Part shown: positions 1 through 6,475 of the stretch, one piece after another
Layout: the number at the start of each line of letters is the position of its first letter
Position numbering within the stretch: position 1 is the stretch's first letter
Origin: JAGQTE01 sp964648005
Lineage (GTDB): Bacteria > Actinomycetota > Acidimicrobiia > Acidimicrobiales > Acidimicrobilacustridaceae
Assembly: GCA_964648005.1 (NCBI GenBank)
Contig: CAZYKR010000132.1
Coordinates: 1-11,783, forward strand
Direction of reading: 5' to 3'
Length of the DNA: 11,783 bases
The notes under the pieces: model-generated
Seen by the model: the letters and a program-made list of their open reading frames with translations, nothing else
Told to the model about the DNA's origin: nothing
Database searches by the model: none
Translations under genes and position numbers: made by a program

Positions 1-1380
1 GACGACATCGGCCACGACGTCGACGTACCCGGCGTTGTTGCTGACCATGAAGCGGCCTTCGTCGTTGAGCCCCACCGTGACCAGGTTGGGCACCACCGAG
101 CCCGCTGGCAGGTTCACGTTGGACGTGGTCTCGCCGCTGAACCCGATCAGCGTGCCGTCGGGCAGGTCCTGGCGAGGGATCGGGATGGCCGGCGACACCG
201 ACAGGTGGGTCGCCGCCGTCGGGAAGACGCCCGTGACGTTCAGCACCACGGCGCGCACTCCCGACGCCGGGATGGGACCGGCGCCCGTCGCCGTCATCAG
301 GAACGCGCTCGCCGGCCCGAGCTTGGGGGCCGTGCCTTCTCGACTGTCGAAGAGCCGGAAGGGCTGCACGGCATGGAAGCCGCCCAGCGGCGGGCTCTCG
401 AGCGGGCCCATGTCGACCACGGCCACGCCGTCGTCGTCGCCGTCCAGCGGCCGTGGCGCACCCAGGTAGTCGTCGCTCGGCGCGCCGTCGGGGCTGCCGC
501 GGTCGATGCCCGGCGAGCCCTCGGCGAACGGATCGAACAGGGGCGGGAGATCGACGATGTTCCCGGGTCCGGGCGTGCCCCCGACGAACTCGACCGGCGC
601 CGCCACCAGGTTGGGGTCCGCCTCGGTCGACGGTTGCATGACCACGCCGACCGAGGCGTCGACGATCACGTTGTTGCGCAGCAGCGCGGCACCTGCCGTC
701 GAGGCGTCGATGCCGATGCCGACGTACTCGACGACGTTGTTGATCACCGTCTGCGGCTCGTCGGCCTGCCCGAGCAGCGTGATGCCGGGCCCGTTCGAGA
801 AGCCGAGCACGGCGTTGTTGACGAAGGTGGTCGCCACGGCGCTGCGCACGACGCCCGGGTCTCCGGCGCCCATGAGTTGGCTGCGCTCGACCCGCAGCGG
901 TGGCCCACCGTCGACGGCGTCGATGAGGGGTTGGGTGCAGCAACCTTGCGTGCTTGCGCCGAGCACCGTGGTGGCCAGCACGGTGACCTCTCCGGCGTGG
1001 CCGGGTTCGGTGCGGATCGCCGGTTGCCCGGGATCGTCCACCTCGATCCGGAGCTGTTCGATCGTGCTGCCCCCGGACACCAGCAGCGCCGGAGCACCTT
1101 GGGCCGTGATCACCGCCGACCCGACGGCGTACAACGTCGGATCGAGAGCCGGGCCGCGCAGGTGGATCGCCTTACCCCCGAAGTCGAGGGGACCGTCGTA
1201 GAACCCGGCGGGCACGTCGATCGTGGCGCCGTCCGGCGCGGCGTCGATCAGTGCCTGCAGCGGGTTCACCGCTGCCGACGCCTGTGGCATACCCGTGACG
1301 GCGACGACTGCTACCGCGGCGACCGATGCCGCCACTACCTTGCGACGCACTCGGCGCGCTACCCACCCTGCCGGGACCAT
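1..1380 (-). CDS. Secreted parallel beta-helix surface protein with Acidimicrobiia-type C-terminal domain (3' end outside window)
   Basis: The frame is open from an ATG at 1380 to the window edge (460 residues, no stop), so the C-terminus is missing. Start choice: GGGGAG lies about 5 bases upstream. Residues 1-36 form a signal peptide: Arg-rich n-region, Ala/Val-rich core, cleavage probably after ASA. Residues about 38-280 look like a right-handed parallel beta-helix, opening with the usual PLQALIDAAPDGATIDVPAG pattern and carrying short Val/Asn-rich rungs such as NNVVEYVGIGID and LLRNNVIVDASVG. Residues about 288-328 (GIDRGSPDGAP, then a DGDDDG loop and DMGPLE) resemble the end of choice-of-anchor-Q type repeats. 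From about 340 a separate domain begins (PFRLFDSREG, VVLNVTG, SNVNLPAG, VPNLVTVGL, DVVADVV), similar to a C-terminal module I know from many secreted Acidimicrobiia proteins. Pectate-lyase-like folds include both enzymes and adhesins. No catalytic site is recognisable, so activity is unknown. Confidence 0.85.
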   Translation of the reverse strand, partial: MVPAGWVARRVRRKVVAASVAAVAVVAVTGMPQASAAVNPLQALIDAAPDGATIDVPAGFYDGPLDFGGKAIHLRGPALDPTLYAVGSAVITAQGAPALLVSGGSTIEQLRIEVDDPGQPAIRTEPGHAGEVTVLATTVLGASTQGCCTQPLIDAVDGGPPLRVERSQLMGAGDPGVVRSAVATTFVNNAVLGFSNGPGITLLGQADEPQTVINNVVEYVGIGIDASTAGAALLRNNVIVDASVGVVMQPSTEADPNLVAAPVEFVGGTPGPGNIVDLPPLFDPFAEGSPGIDRGSPDGAPSDDYLGAPRPLDGDDDGVAVVDMGPLESPPLGGFHAVQPFRLFDSREGTAPKLGPASAFLMTATGAGPIPASGVRAVVLNVTGVFPTAATHLSVSPAIPIPRQDLPDGTLIGFSGETTSNVNLPAGSVVPNLVTVGLNDEGRFMVSNNAGYVDVVADVV

Positions 1381-1579
1381 GGCCACTCCCCTCGTCCGGC
1401 GTGCAGTTCACGCTAGACGAGTCGCACGGTGGAGGTACTCGGCCAGCCGCAAGGCCTTCGCAGTCGATGACCATCCACTACCGACCAGCGTCGACTCCTG
1501 AGTTGCGGAGTTGGAGGGTGCTTCCTCGCGGATCTGGAGGCATCTCGGCAGTGCGGAACTGGAGCGCCGAATCCCGGGT

Positions 1580-1611
1580 TGGACCATGGTCCACTCCCCC
1601 TTTGGACCATG
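1580..1611. promoter_or_regulatory. Perfect 14-bp palindrome overlapping an 8-bp inverted repeat (possible operator or hairpin)
   Basis: TGGACCATGGTCCA at 1580-1593 is a perfect palindrome. CATGGTCC at 1585-1592 and GGACCATG at 1604-1611 are perfect 8-bp inverted arms around an 11-base pyrimidine-rich loop. GGACCATG is therefore also a direct repeat, offset by 23 bases. The site lies in non-coding DNA about 200 bases upstream of the beta-helix start and about 70 bases past the vapC stop. A dimeric repressor site or an RNA hairpin both fit. No regulator is identified. Confidence 0.4.
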
Positions 1612-1641
1612 CTCCGGGCACCCGTCAGACCTCGAGCGACT

Positions 1642-1674
1642 CGTCACCACGGGCACGGCGGCACGCCGGTGACG
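1642..1674 (-). terminator. Terminator-like hairpin after the toxin-antitoxin genes
   Basis: Seven-base perfect arms, CGTCACC (1642-1648) and GGTGACG (1668-1674), flank a 19-base GC-rich loop in which a further GGC/GCC pairing is possible. It starts 5 bases after the vapC stop codon in the direction of transcription. There is no T-tract, so it may be an intrinsic terminator of the U-less kind seen in high-GC bacteria, or simply a 3' stabilising stem. Confidence 0.35.
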
Positions 1675-1679
1675 CGATT

Positions 1680-2090
1680 TCAGCCGAGCAGCTCAACCGA
1701 CACGTCCAAGAGCCGGTAGGTGCTCTGCGCCCGTCGATCCCGAGTAGCGAGCGGAAGCCCGGCCGACCGAGCGGCGAGGGCGACCAACCCGTCGTAGGTC
1801 GCGCCTCCCGCGACACCGGCGGCAGCAAAGATGGCTGGAGCCGAACGAACGGTCTTGGCGTCGAGGTTCGCCGCCGTGTCGAACCGCTCCCGCAGCAGTC
1901 GGACCGCGTCCGCCGGTGCGACGCGTGCGTCGCCCGGGAGGCGCGTGAGGACCGCGTAGGTCTCGTGGAGGGCATGCCCGGCGAGCGCAGCCGCCCGATC
2001 GCCGAGAGCCGCGTTCACCGAACGGTGAGCGACGTGCGACGTCACGAGCAACGGGACAGCAACGCTCGTGTCCAGGACCAGCTCGGTCAT
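1680..2090 (-). CDS. vapC: VapC-type PIN-domain ribonuclease toxin (left module)
   Basis: A 136-residue single-domain PIN protein, the normal size for VapC. These toxins are metal-dependent RNases that cut tRNA, rRNA or mRNA when the cognate antitoxin is lost. All four expected acidic residues are visible: D7 in VLDTSVAV, E43 in HETYAVL, D100 in TYDGLVALAA and D118 in ATRDRRA. The fold ends normally after the last strand, so the toxin looks intact. Its ATG overlaps the antitoxin stop by 4 bases (ATGA). No Shine-Dalgarno precedes it, which suggests translational coupling to the antitoxin. A terminator-like hairpin follows the stop. The RNA target cannot be read from the sequence. Confidence 0.93.
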   Translation of the reverse strand: MTELVLDTSVAVPLLVTSHVAHRSVNAALGDRAAALAGHALHETYAVLTRLPGDARVAPADAVRLLRERFDTAANLDAKTVRSAPAIFAAAGVAGGATYDGLVALAARSAGLPLATRDRRAQSTYRLLDVSVELLG

Positions 2091-2323
2091 CGTCGGCCGG
2101 CGTCGACCAGCGCCAGCACGTCATCATCGGTGACCGGGGTCTCCGCGACGGCGACGAGCCGCCCGTCGCGCTCCTCCAGTCGAGCGGTACGGCTCACGGG
2201 GGTGAGGTGCAGTCCATCCCCGTAATCGCTTACATCGACCTTCGTGCCTGGCGTGAGCCGCAACCGGTCCCGCAGGGCCTTGGGGATGACGATCCGACCG
2301 ACCTCATCGACGGTGGCTTCCAT
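2087..2323 (-). CDS. vapB: AbrB/MazE-fold (SpoVT-AbrB) antitoxin, VapB (left module)
   Basis: 78 residues. Residues 1-45 match the swapped-hairpin AbrB DNA-binding domain: DEVGRIVIPKALRDRL, then LTPGTKVDV and the DGLHLTPV strand. The remaining roughly 33 residues (ARLEERDGRLVAV onward) are the probable toxin-neutralising tail that wraps the PIN toxin. Such antitoxins bind their toxin and, as a complex, repress their own promoter. The gene overlaps vapC by ATGA. The ATG at 2323 is chosen because the AbrB domain begins directly there. No Shine-Dalgarno precedes it, but a TAGGCT -10 box ends 7 bases upstream, fitting a leaderless mRNA. Confidence 0.92.
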   Translation of the reverse strand: MEATVDEVGRIVIPKALRDRLRLTPGTKVDVSDYGDGLHLTPVSRTARLEERDGRLVAVAETPVTDDDVLALVDAGRR

Positions 2324-2330
2324 TGGGAAG

Positions 2331-2336
2331 AGCCTA
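2331..2336 (-). promoter_or_regulatory. Probable -10 box of left vapBC, placed for a leaderless transcript
   Basis: The minus strand reads TAGGCT (TANNNT class), followed by 7 bases and then the ATG of the AbrB-type antitoxin. Transcription would begin at or next to the A of the start codon. No convincing -35 hexamer lies 16-19 bases upstream, which is common for actinobacterial promoters. The absence of a Shine-Dalgarno in front of this ATG supports the reading. Confidence 0.5.
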
Positions 2337-2405
2337 CCAGGCTGCTCCCAGTTGACGTCCTTCGTCGACCGTGTTGGTCATACACACCTGGCCGCCGCAC
2401 GCCGA

Positions 2406-2789
2406 TCATCGCCGCACGACAGTGATCGTGCAGCGAGGACCTGGGGCACGACCCAGGCGGCCGTCAGCGGTGACCAACGGGACGTCGAGCGCCTCGGCGA
2501 GCGCGACAGAGGTCGCGTCGTACGCGCTCAGGTTCTCGCGCAACTCCCATACTCGTCCCAGAAGGCCGTGCACCGCGAGGCGCGAGAGTCCGAGCCTGCT
2601 CCAGACCTCGATCGCTCGCCCGGCTTCCCTGGCATCGAGGTCACCTCGCAGGACCTGCGCGCGAAGCGCATGTACGACCTCCGAGTCCGTCAGGTGAGGG
2701 CAGACGACGGCGTCGTCCCGCAACATCCGGCGGGCTTCACCATCGTTCAGCAGCCCGAGTACCGCTGCTGACGCATCGAGGACGATCAC
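2406..2789 (-). CDS. vapC: VapC-type PIN-domain ribonuclease toxin (right module)
   Basis: 127 residues from a GTG start that overlaps the antitoxin stop by 4 bases (GTGA). The PIN active-site acids are all present: D5 in MIVLDASAAV, E37 in LTDSEVVHAL, D91 in SAYDATSVALAEAL and D109 in LVTADGRLGR. The predicted role is a metal-dependent RNase toxin neutralised by the adjacent RHH antitoxin. The minus strand just before the GTG reads CTCCTCC, the opposite of a Shine-Dalgarno, so translation probably depends on coupling to the antitoxin. It is clearly different from the left vapC, belonging to the FitB/VapC branch with an RHH partner, and so is not a recent duplicate. Confidence 0.93.
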   Translation of the reverse strand: MIVLDASAAVLGLLNDGEARRMLRDDAVVCPHLTDSEVVHALRAQVLRGDLDAREAGRAIEVWSRLGLSRLAVHGLLGRVWELRENLSAYDATSVALAEALDVPLVTADGRLGRAPGPRCTITVVRR

Positions 2790-3007
2790 CTGGAGGAGCG
2801 GCCTGCATCGATGTCGGCGACCACCTGGCCAGCGTCGACACCGAGGTCAACCAGATCAGCCAGGAGCGCCGGATTGTCGGCGCGGCGAGCGATTGCAGCG
2901 AGCTCCCGCGTCGCGAACGCCGAAACCGAGAGCCCTTCACGAGCAGCAAGGCGCTCCAGTCGTTCGCCGACGTCATCCGGCACATTCCGGAGGTAGAGGA
3001 CCCTCAC
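2786..3007 (-). CDS. vapB: FitA/VapB-type ribbon-helix-helix antitoxin (right module)
   Basis: 73 residues from GTG at 3007. The N-terminus, VLYLRNVPDDVGERLERLA followed by REGLSVSAFATRELAAIA, is the standard FitA-like ribbon-helix-helix pattern: a short strand carrying base-contacting residues and two helices. The C-terminal tail (DLVDLGVDAGQVVADIDAGR) is the likely toxin-binding part. Its stop overlaps the vapC GTG. It begins 28 bases after the hyuB stop on the same strand but seems to have its own promoter (CATAAT or TAGCAT) 5-8 bases before the GTG. An ATG 7 bases upstream is out of frame, so GTG is the only sensible start. Confidence 0.9.
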   Translation of the reverse strand: MRVLYLRNVPDDVGERLERLAAREGLSVSAFATRELAAIARRADNPALLADLVDLGVDAGQVVADIDAGRSSR

Positions 3008-3041
3008 GTCGCATTATGCTAGCAGGACTGTCGCGCTATGC
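3008..3041. promoter_or_regulatory. Promoter and tandem-repeat candidate operator of right vapBC
   Basis: On the minus strand CATAAT (3013-3018) lies 5 bases before the GTG start, overlapping an alternative TAGCAT (3016-3021), so the transcript would be leaderless. The plus strand shows two related 12-mers, GTCGCATTATGC (3008-3019) and GTCGCGCTATGC (3030-3041). They match at 10 of 12 positions and are offset by 22 bases, about two helical turns. The second also starts an inverted repeat GTCGC-GCTAT-GCGAC (3030-3044) and overlaps the hyuB stop. Tandem sites over the -10 are what autorepression by an RHH antitoxin would require. Confidence 0.45.
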
Positions 3042-4604
3042 GACGCGGGGCAGCAGCCCCCAACCGCCGCCACCAGGCGTCAGCATCCGTAGGACGTCGC
3101 CGGCCATGAGCTGGATCGTGCACTTGTCCGGTAGGCGCTCGGCCCGCGCCTCATCGCCTCCCGGCAGCAGCCAGTTCTCCCCGACCGCCCCTGGTTCGCC
3201 ACCGGCGAGGCCCCACGGCTGCGAGACCCGCCGCTCGGTGATCAGCGACACCGTCGCGTCCGTGAGCACCTGCAGGTCCCGCTCGATGCCCTCGCCACCT
3301 CGCGAACGCCCGGCGCCTCCACTCCCTCGACGGAGCCTCTGACGGAGGACACGCAACGGGAACGCCCGCTCCAATGCCTCGACCGGGGTATTCCGGGTGT
3401 TCGTCATGACCGTGTGGATGCCGCTCATGCCCGGCTTGGTGACGCGGCCGCCTTGGCCCCCGCCGACCGTCTCGTAGTACACCCACGGCCGGCCGTCGGC
3501 GTCGTGGCCGCCCATGAGCAGGTTGTTCATCGTGCCCTGCGAGGCGGCGCCCACCCGGTCCGGCAACGCCTGTGCCAGTGCACCGAGGACGACATCGGCG
3601 ACGCGCTGGGAGACCTCGACGTTGCCAGCCCCCACGGCAGCGGGAGGCCGGGCGTTGACGACCGTCCCCAGCGGCGCCACCACCTCGATCGGCCGCAACG
3701 TGCCGCCGTTGGCCGGGAGCGACGGGTCGAGGGCCGAACGCAGAGCGAACACGGCTGCCGAGATGGTCACGGCCTCGACGGCGTTGACGTTGCCCCGCCG
3801 CTGCGGATCGGTGCCGCCGAAGTCGACGCGCACGGCGTCGCCCACCACCTCGACCGTGACACGGATCGTCGTTGGCCGCTGTTGGTCCGCGTCGGGGCCG
3901 GACGAGTCGAGGACGTCTTCGAACGTCCACCGCCCGTCCGGCAGCGCGTCGAGCACGGCGCGCATACGTCGCTCGCCGTAGGCCAGCGCCTCGGCCACCG
4001 GCGCGTCGGCCAGCTCAGCAAGGCGTGCCGCGCCGACCCGGTTGGCGCCGACCTGCGCGTCCAGGTCGCCCCGCCGCTCGTCGGGCGTGCGGCTGTTGGC
4101 GCAGATGAGCGCCACGACCTCGTCGGTGAGCCGCATCGGAGGGAGCCGTAGGCCCTCTTGCGCGATGTCGGTGGCGTCCGCCGGCATCGAACCAGGCGCC
4201 GACCCGCCGACGTCGGCATGGTGCGCGCGGTTCGCCACCCACCCGATGAGGCGGTCTCCCACCACGCAGGGTGCCACCACGGTGATGTCGTTGAGGTGGG
4301 TGCCGCCGGCGTACGGGTCATTGAGGATCACCTGGCCGGACGGACCGAGCTGGTCCACGCCGCCGATCGCTGCCACGTGGTCGATGGCGGCCCGCACCGA
4401 CGCCGGCATGGAGCCCAGGTGCACCGGGATGTTCTCGGCCTGCGCCAGCAGCTCACCATCCGCTGTGAACACGGCCGAGCTGCAGTCGGCCCGCTCCTTG
4501 ATGTTCGGGCTGAACGCCGCCCGACGCAGCACGGCGCTCATCTCGTCGGACACCCCGGCGAGCCGGGCCAGCAGCACCGCCAGCCCGGCAGCATCGAGAC
4601 TCAT
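3036..4604 (-). CDS. hyuB: Hydantoinase/oxoprolinase family B subunit (HyuB)
   Basis: 522 residues, normal for HyuB. Signature stretches run along the whole length: SPNIKERADCSSAVF (33-47), NDPYAGGTHLNDITVVAP (95-112), HHADVGGSAPGSMP (128-141), EGLRLPPMRL (150-159), later SGGAGRSRGGEG and the C-terminal TPGGGGWG. With HyuA it forms the ATP-dependent complex class that opens lactam or hydantoin rings or carboxylates ketones (5-oxoprolinase, N-methylhydantoinase, acetone/acetophenone carboxylase). The substrate cannot be assigned. The frame stays open upstream to 4931, but the B-domain begins at the ATG at 4604. That ATG overlaps the hyuA stop (ATGA) and has a GGAG 7 bases upstream, so the longer version is rejected. 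It is cytoplasmic, with no signal peptide. Confidence 0.95.
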   Translation of the reverse strand: MSLDAAGLAVLLARLAGVSDEMSAVLRRAAFSPNIKERADCSSAVFTADGELLAQAENIPVHLGSMPASVRAAIDHVAAIGGVDQLGPSGQVILNDPYAGGTHLNDITVVAPCVVGDRLIGWVANRAHHADVGGSAPGSMPADATDIAQEGLRLPPMRLTDEVVALICANSRTPDERRGDLDAQVGANRVGAARLAELADAPVAEALAYGERRMRAVLDALPDGRWTFEDVLDSSGPDADQQRPTTIRVTVEVVGDAVRVDFGGTDPQRRGNVNAVEAVTISAAVFALRSALDPSLPANGGTLRPIEVVAPLGTVVNARPPAAVGAGNVEVSQRVADVVLGALAQALPDRVGAASQGTMNNLLMGGHDADGRPWVYYETVGGGQGGRVTKPGMSGIHTVMTNTRNTPVEALERAFPLRVLRQRLRRGSGGAGRSRGGEGIERDLQVLTDATVSLITERRVSQPWGLAGGEPGAVGENWLLPGGDEARAERLPDKCTIQLMAGDVLRMLTPGGGGWGLLPRVA

Positions 4605-6457
4605 CGTCCGACTCCGCCCGCGATGCCGCCCGCCGCGTGGGCGCCGACGCGGATCAACACCAGCGCACCCGCCGCGCCGCGCTCGGCCGCCCAGCCGTCC
4701 GGCACCCAGATGGTGCAGTCCTCCTCGGCAAACACGACCGGGCCCACGCCGGTCGCACGCTCGGGGCCCGGGAGCGGCGCCAACACGTGCGGCAGGCGTG
4801 CCGTCGCCCGCAGCGCCACCACCTCGACCGGCGCGTCTGGACGGCGATAGCCGTTGCGACGTTCGTGCTCGCCGGCAAAGTCGGCCACCGACGGCACCCG
4901 TAGCTCGTGGCTCTGCCCTGCGTAGCGACAATCGAGCAGCGTCTCGATCACAACGGCCGACGGCTCCCCGCCGTCGGCGAGCACCAGCGCCGCCGCCTCG
5001 TCCGCCAGCGAGCGCATCGCCTCAGCAGCACCGGCGTGGTCATCCGGTCGGGCCCATGAGCGCACCAGATCGACCTGGCGGGGCGCGCCGAGGATCCCCA
5101 CCGCCGACAGCACCCCGGCGCGCGCCGGCACGATCACCGCCGGCATGCCCAACGCATCGGCGACGGCGCAGGCATGCAGTGGGCCGGCACCCCCGAAGGC
5201 GACCAGCGCCACCTGACGCGGGTCGACGCCCCGCTCGATCGTCACGGCGCGCACGGCCTCGACCATCGCCGCGTCGACCACCGCCACGATGCCGCCCGCC
5301 GTCACACCCGCGCGCTCGATGGCAGCACGCGCCGCGGCGTCGTCGAGCACGCCGAGCCCGGCAAAGGCGTGCCCCGCAGGGATGCGACCCAGCACCAGGT
5401 CCGCGTCGGTGACGGTCGGCTCCAACCCGCCACGTCCGTAGCAGGCCGGCCCCGGCTCGGCGCCCGCCGATGCCGGGCCAACCGCCAGCGCCCCGCCGGC
5501 GTCGAGGCGCGCAATCGATCCCCCACCGGCACCGATCGTGTGCACGTCGACCGACGGCAGGCGCACCGGCAGCCCGTCCACGGCTCGCTCGGCGGTCACC
5601 TCGGGCCGCCCGCCGCGCACCAGGCAGACATCGGTCGACGTCCCGCCCATGTCGAACGTGACGGCGTCGGCGAAGCCGTTGGCGACCGCCGCAGCGACAC
5701 CGGCCAGCACCCCGCCCGCCGGACCCGACAGCAACAGTCGTGCCGGCTGCTCGGCTGCCTCGGCCGCAGGCACCAGGCCGCCCGCCGAGGTCATGACCAG
5801 CACCGCCGGCCCGCCGTCGCCTTCGACGAGGCCGTGCAGGTACGCCCGGCAGCGCGGACGCAGGTAGGCGTTGGCGACGGTCGTCGACGTCCGCTCGTAC
5901 TCACGGAACTCGGGCGCCAACTCGTGCGACGCCGTGACGTCGTAGCCCGCCGCACGCAATGCCGCGGCCACCACCCGCTCGTGCTCGGGGTTGCGGTCGG
6001 CATGCAGCAGCACCAACGCCACGGCCTCGGTCCCCTCGGGCACCTCGAGCTGCGCCAGCACGTCGTCGGCGACTGGCTCGAGCTCCGATCCGTCGGCGGC
6101 GAGCCTGCCGGCGACCTCCAACCGCCGGTGACGGGGTACCAGCGGCTCCGGGCGATCGACCGACGCGTCGTACAGCGACGGGCGATCCTGCCGGGCGATC
6201 TCGATGACGTCGGCGAAACCTGCGGTCGTCACCAACGTCACCGCGGCCCCGGTTCGGGTCAGCAACGCGTTCGTAGCCACCGTCGTGCCGTGGGCGAGCA
6301 CGTCGGGTATCGCCACCCCGGCGGCGATCAGCTGCGCCACGCCGCCGCGCACGGCGCGGCCCGGATCGTCCGGGGTGGACGGCACCTTGGCGATGCGCCC
6401 GTCGGCGGCCACGAGGTCGGTGAAGGTCCCGCCGGTGTCGGTGCCGATGCGCGCCAC
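4601..6457 (-). CDS. hyuA: Hydantoinase/oxoprolinase family A subunit (HyuA), ATP-binding
   Basis: 618 residues from GTG at 6457, with a GGGAGGGAG Shine-Dalgarno just upstream. The N-terminal domain shows the ASKHA-type phosphate loop DTGGTFTDLV (7-16) and HGTTVATNALL (56-66). The central domain has LLLSGPAGGV, the second ATP motif FDMGGTSTDV (268-277), HTIGAGGGSIA (306-316) and PGPACYGRGG with PTVTDAD. These mark the ATPase-like subunit of 5-oxoprolinase/N-methylhydantoinase-type enzymes, which activates the substrate by phosphorylation. The C-terminal region after about 470 is shorter than in many homologues (often 650-700 residues in total), but the key motifs are intact. It follows the RNase H-SLOG gene by 18 bases and overlaps hyuB by ATGA, so co-transcription and subunit pairing are very likely. 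The substrate is unknown. Confidence 0.95.
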   Translation of the reverse strand: MARIGTDTGGTFTDLVAADGRIAKVPSTPDDPGRAVRGGVAQLIAAGVAIPDVLAHGTTVATNALLTRTGAAVTLVTTAGFADVIEIARQDRPSLYDASVDRPEPLVPRHRRLEVAGRLAADGSELEPVADDVLAQLEVPEGTEAVALVLLHADRNPEHERVVAAALRAAGYDVTASHELAPEFREYERTSTTVANAYLRPRCRAYLHGLVEGDGGPAVLVMTSAGGLVPAAEAAEQPARLLLSGPAGGVLAGVAAAVANGFADAVTFDMGGTSTDVCLVRGGRPEVTAERAVDGLPVRLPSVDVHTIGAGGGSIARLDAGGALAVGPASAGAEPGPACYGRGGLEPTVTDADLVLGRIPAGHAFAGLGVLDDAAARAAIERAGVTAGGIVAVVDAAMVEAVRAVTIERGVDPRQVALVAFGGAGPLHACAVADALGMPAVIVPARAGVLSAVGILGAPRQVDLVRSWARPDDHAGAAEAMRSLADEAAALVLADGGEPSAVVIETLLDCRYAGQSHELRVPSVADFAGEHERRNGYRRPDAPVEVVALRATARLPHVLAPLPGPERATGVGPVVFAEEDCTIWVPDGWAAERGAAGALVLIRVGAHAAGGIAGGVGR

Positions 6458-6475
6458 GCTGCCGTCTCCCTCCCG

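Larger units (their letters stand above)
1381..1679. other. Intergenic region between vapC (left module) and the beta-helix gene
   Basis: About 300 bases without a convincing gene. It holds a hairpin just past the vapC stop (1642-1674), a palindrome and inverted repeat (1580-1611), and the Shine-Dalgarno sequence of the beta-helix gene (around 1386-1391). Short minus-strand ORFs here (for example 1408-1656) have no family resemblance or ribosome binding site and are not called. A TANNNT match (TAGCGT on the minus strand, around 1410-1415) could be the -10 of the beta-helix gene, but there is no good -35, so I do not list it as a promoter. Confidence 0.6.

Noticed and set aside
205..1416. A 403-residue plus-strand open frame opposite the beta-helix gene
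   Set aside because: Low-complexity Arg/Asp/Val composition. The minus strand encodes a signal peptide, beta-helix and known C-terminal motifs in the same stretch.
1408..1656. A small minus-strand gene of 82 residues between vapC and the beta-helix gene
   Set aside because: No ribosome binding site and no family resemblance; it overlaps palindromic non-coding DNA and is Ser/Arg-biased.
4605..4931. A 109-residue N-terminal extension of hyuB
   Set aside because: It lies wholly inside hyuA, is Arg-rich without similarity to the family, and HyuB starts normally at the ATG at 4604 with its own GGAG.
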